From contig CAYQQM010000052.1 in NCBI GenBank assembly GCA_964419605.1, positions 1 through 33,317 on the forward strand: a DNA stretch of 33,317 nt. Reading direction: 5' to 3'. The stretch is from JABFXX01 sp964419605 (GTDB lineage: Bacteria; Myxococcota_A; Polyangia; Haliangiales; Haliangiaceae). This document shows, one piece after another, positions 33,268-33,317 of the stretch (its first letter is position 1; every line of letters begins with the position of its first letter). The translations under genes were made by a program, and so were the position numbers. Under the pieces are notes generated by a model. The model was not told where the DNA came from, made no database searches, and saw only the letters and a program-made list of their open reading frames with translations.

Positions 33268-33317
33268 TACCTCGCCACAGTGAAGATGATCGGTTGAGGC
33301 CGACGAGCCGCGCCGAG

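Noticed and set aside
1..33317. CRISPR array, insertion sequence, integrase or prophage
   Set aside because: No regularly spaced repeats, transposase or integrase motifs, or paired terminal inverted repeats were seen on either strand by eye.

Overview
The window is GC-rich chromosomal DNA, apart from two patches that look visibly more AT-rich. It suggests a deltaproteobacterial or myxobacterial-type Gram-negative bacterium. The basis is a large dcw (division and cell wall) cluster, a MurE with the DNPR motif expected for a meso-diaminopimelate ligase, an FtsI with a C-terminal PASTA domain, several Cys- or Pro-rich lipoproteins, and an ECF-type sigma factor with a C-terminal Cys motif. The lineage is an inference from gene content; no rRNA or tRNA gene is visible to confirm it.

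Left edge (1-2033): a Cys-rich exported protein on the + strand, then two overlapping unrecognised - strand reading frames, one with two helix-turn-helix-like segments. Positions 2034-17117 (- strand) hold the dcw cluster in the order rsmH, ftsL, ftsI, murE-murF (one fused gene), mraY, murD, ftsW, murG, murC, murB, ddl. Most junctions are stop/start overlaps (ATGA, TAGTG, TAATG, GTGA), so it reads as one translationally coupled operon. It makes UDP-MurNAc-pentapeptide (MurB to MurF, Ddl), lipid I and II (MraY, MurG), and the septal polymerase/transpeptidase with a partner (FtsW, FtsI, FtsL). mraZ is missing at the head, and ftsQ, ftsA and ftsZ are missing after ddl.

Divergent from rsmH is a + strand pair: a Fic-fold protein whose catalytic motif is destroyed, and an ArfB-like ribosome-rescue hydrolase, behind a good sigma70-like promoter. 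A patch of unclear content (18563-19377) with one small unknown gene follows.

Positions 19378-27445 (+) are a tight run: two family-2 glycosyltransferases with membrane anchors, an M3 metallopeptidase, two tandem paralogous multi-spanning membrane proteins with GT-C-like features, and a small transaldolase-family protein. I read this as a possible uncharacterised envelope glycan or glycosylation locus; it is the best candidate here for an undescribed system. It is followed by an unusual ECF-like sigma factor, cofactor-independent phosphoglycerate mutase and a TlpA/ResA-like thioredoxin. The right edge holds a - strand histidine phosphatase of foreign-looking composition, a - strand lipoprotein, and an RlmK-like rRNA methyltransferase (+).
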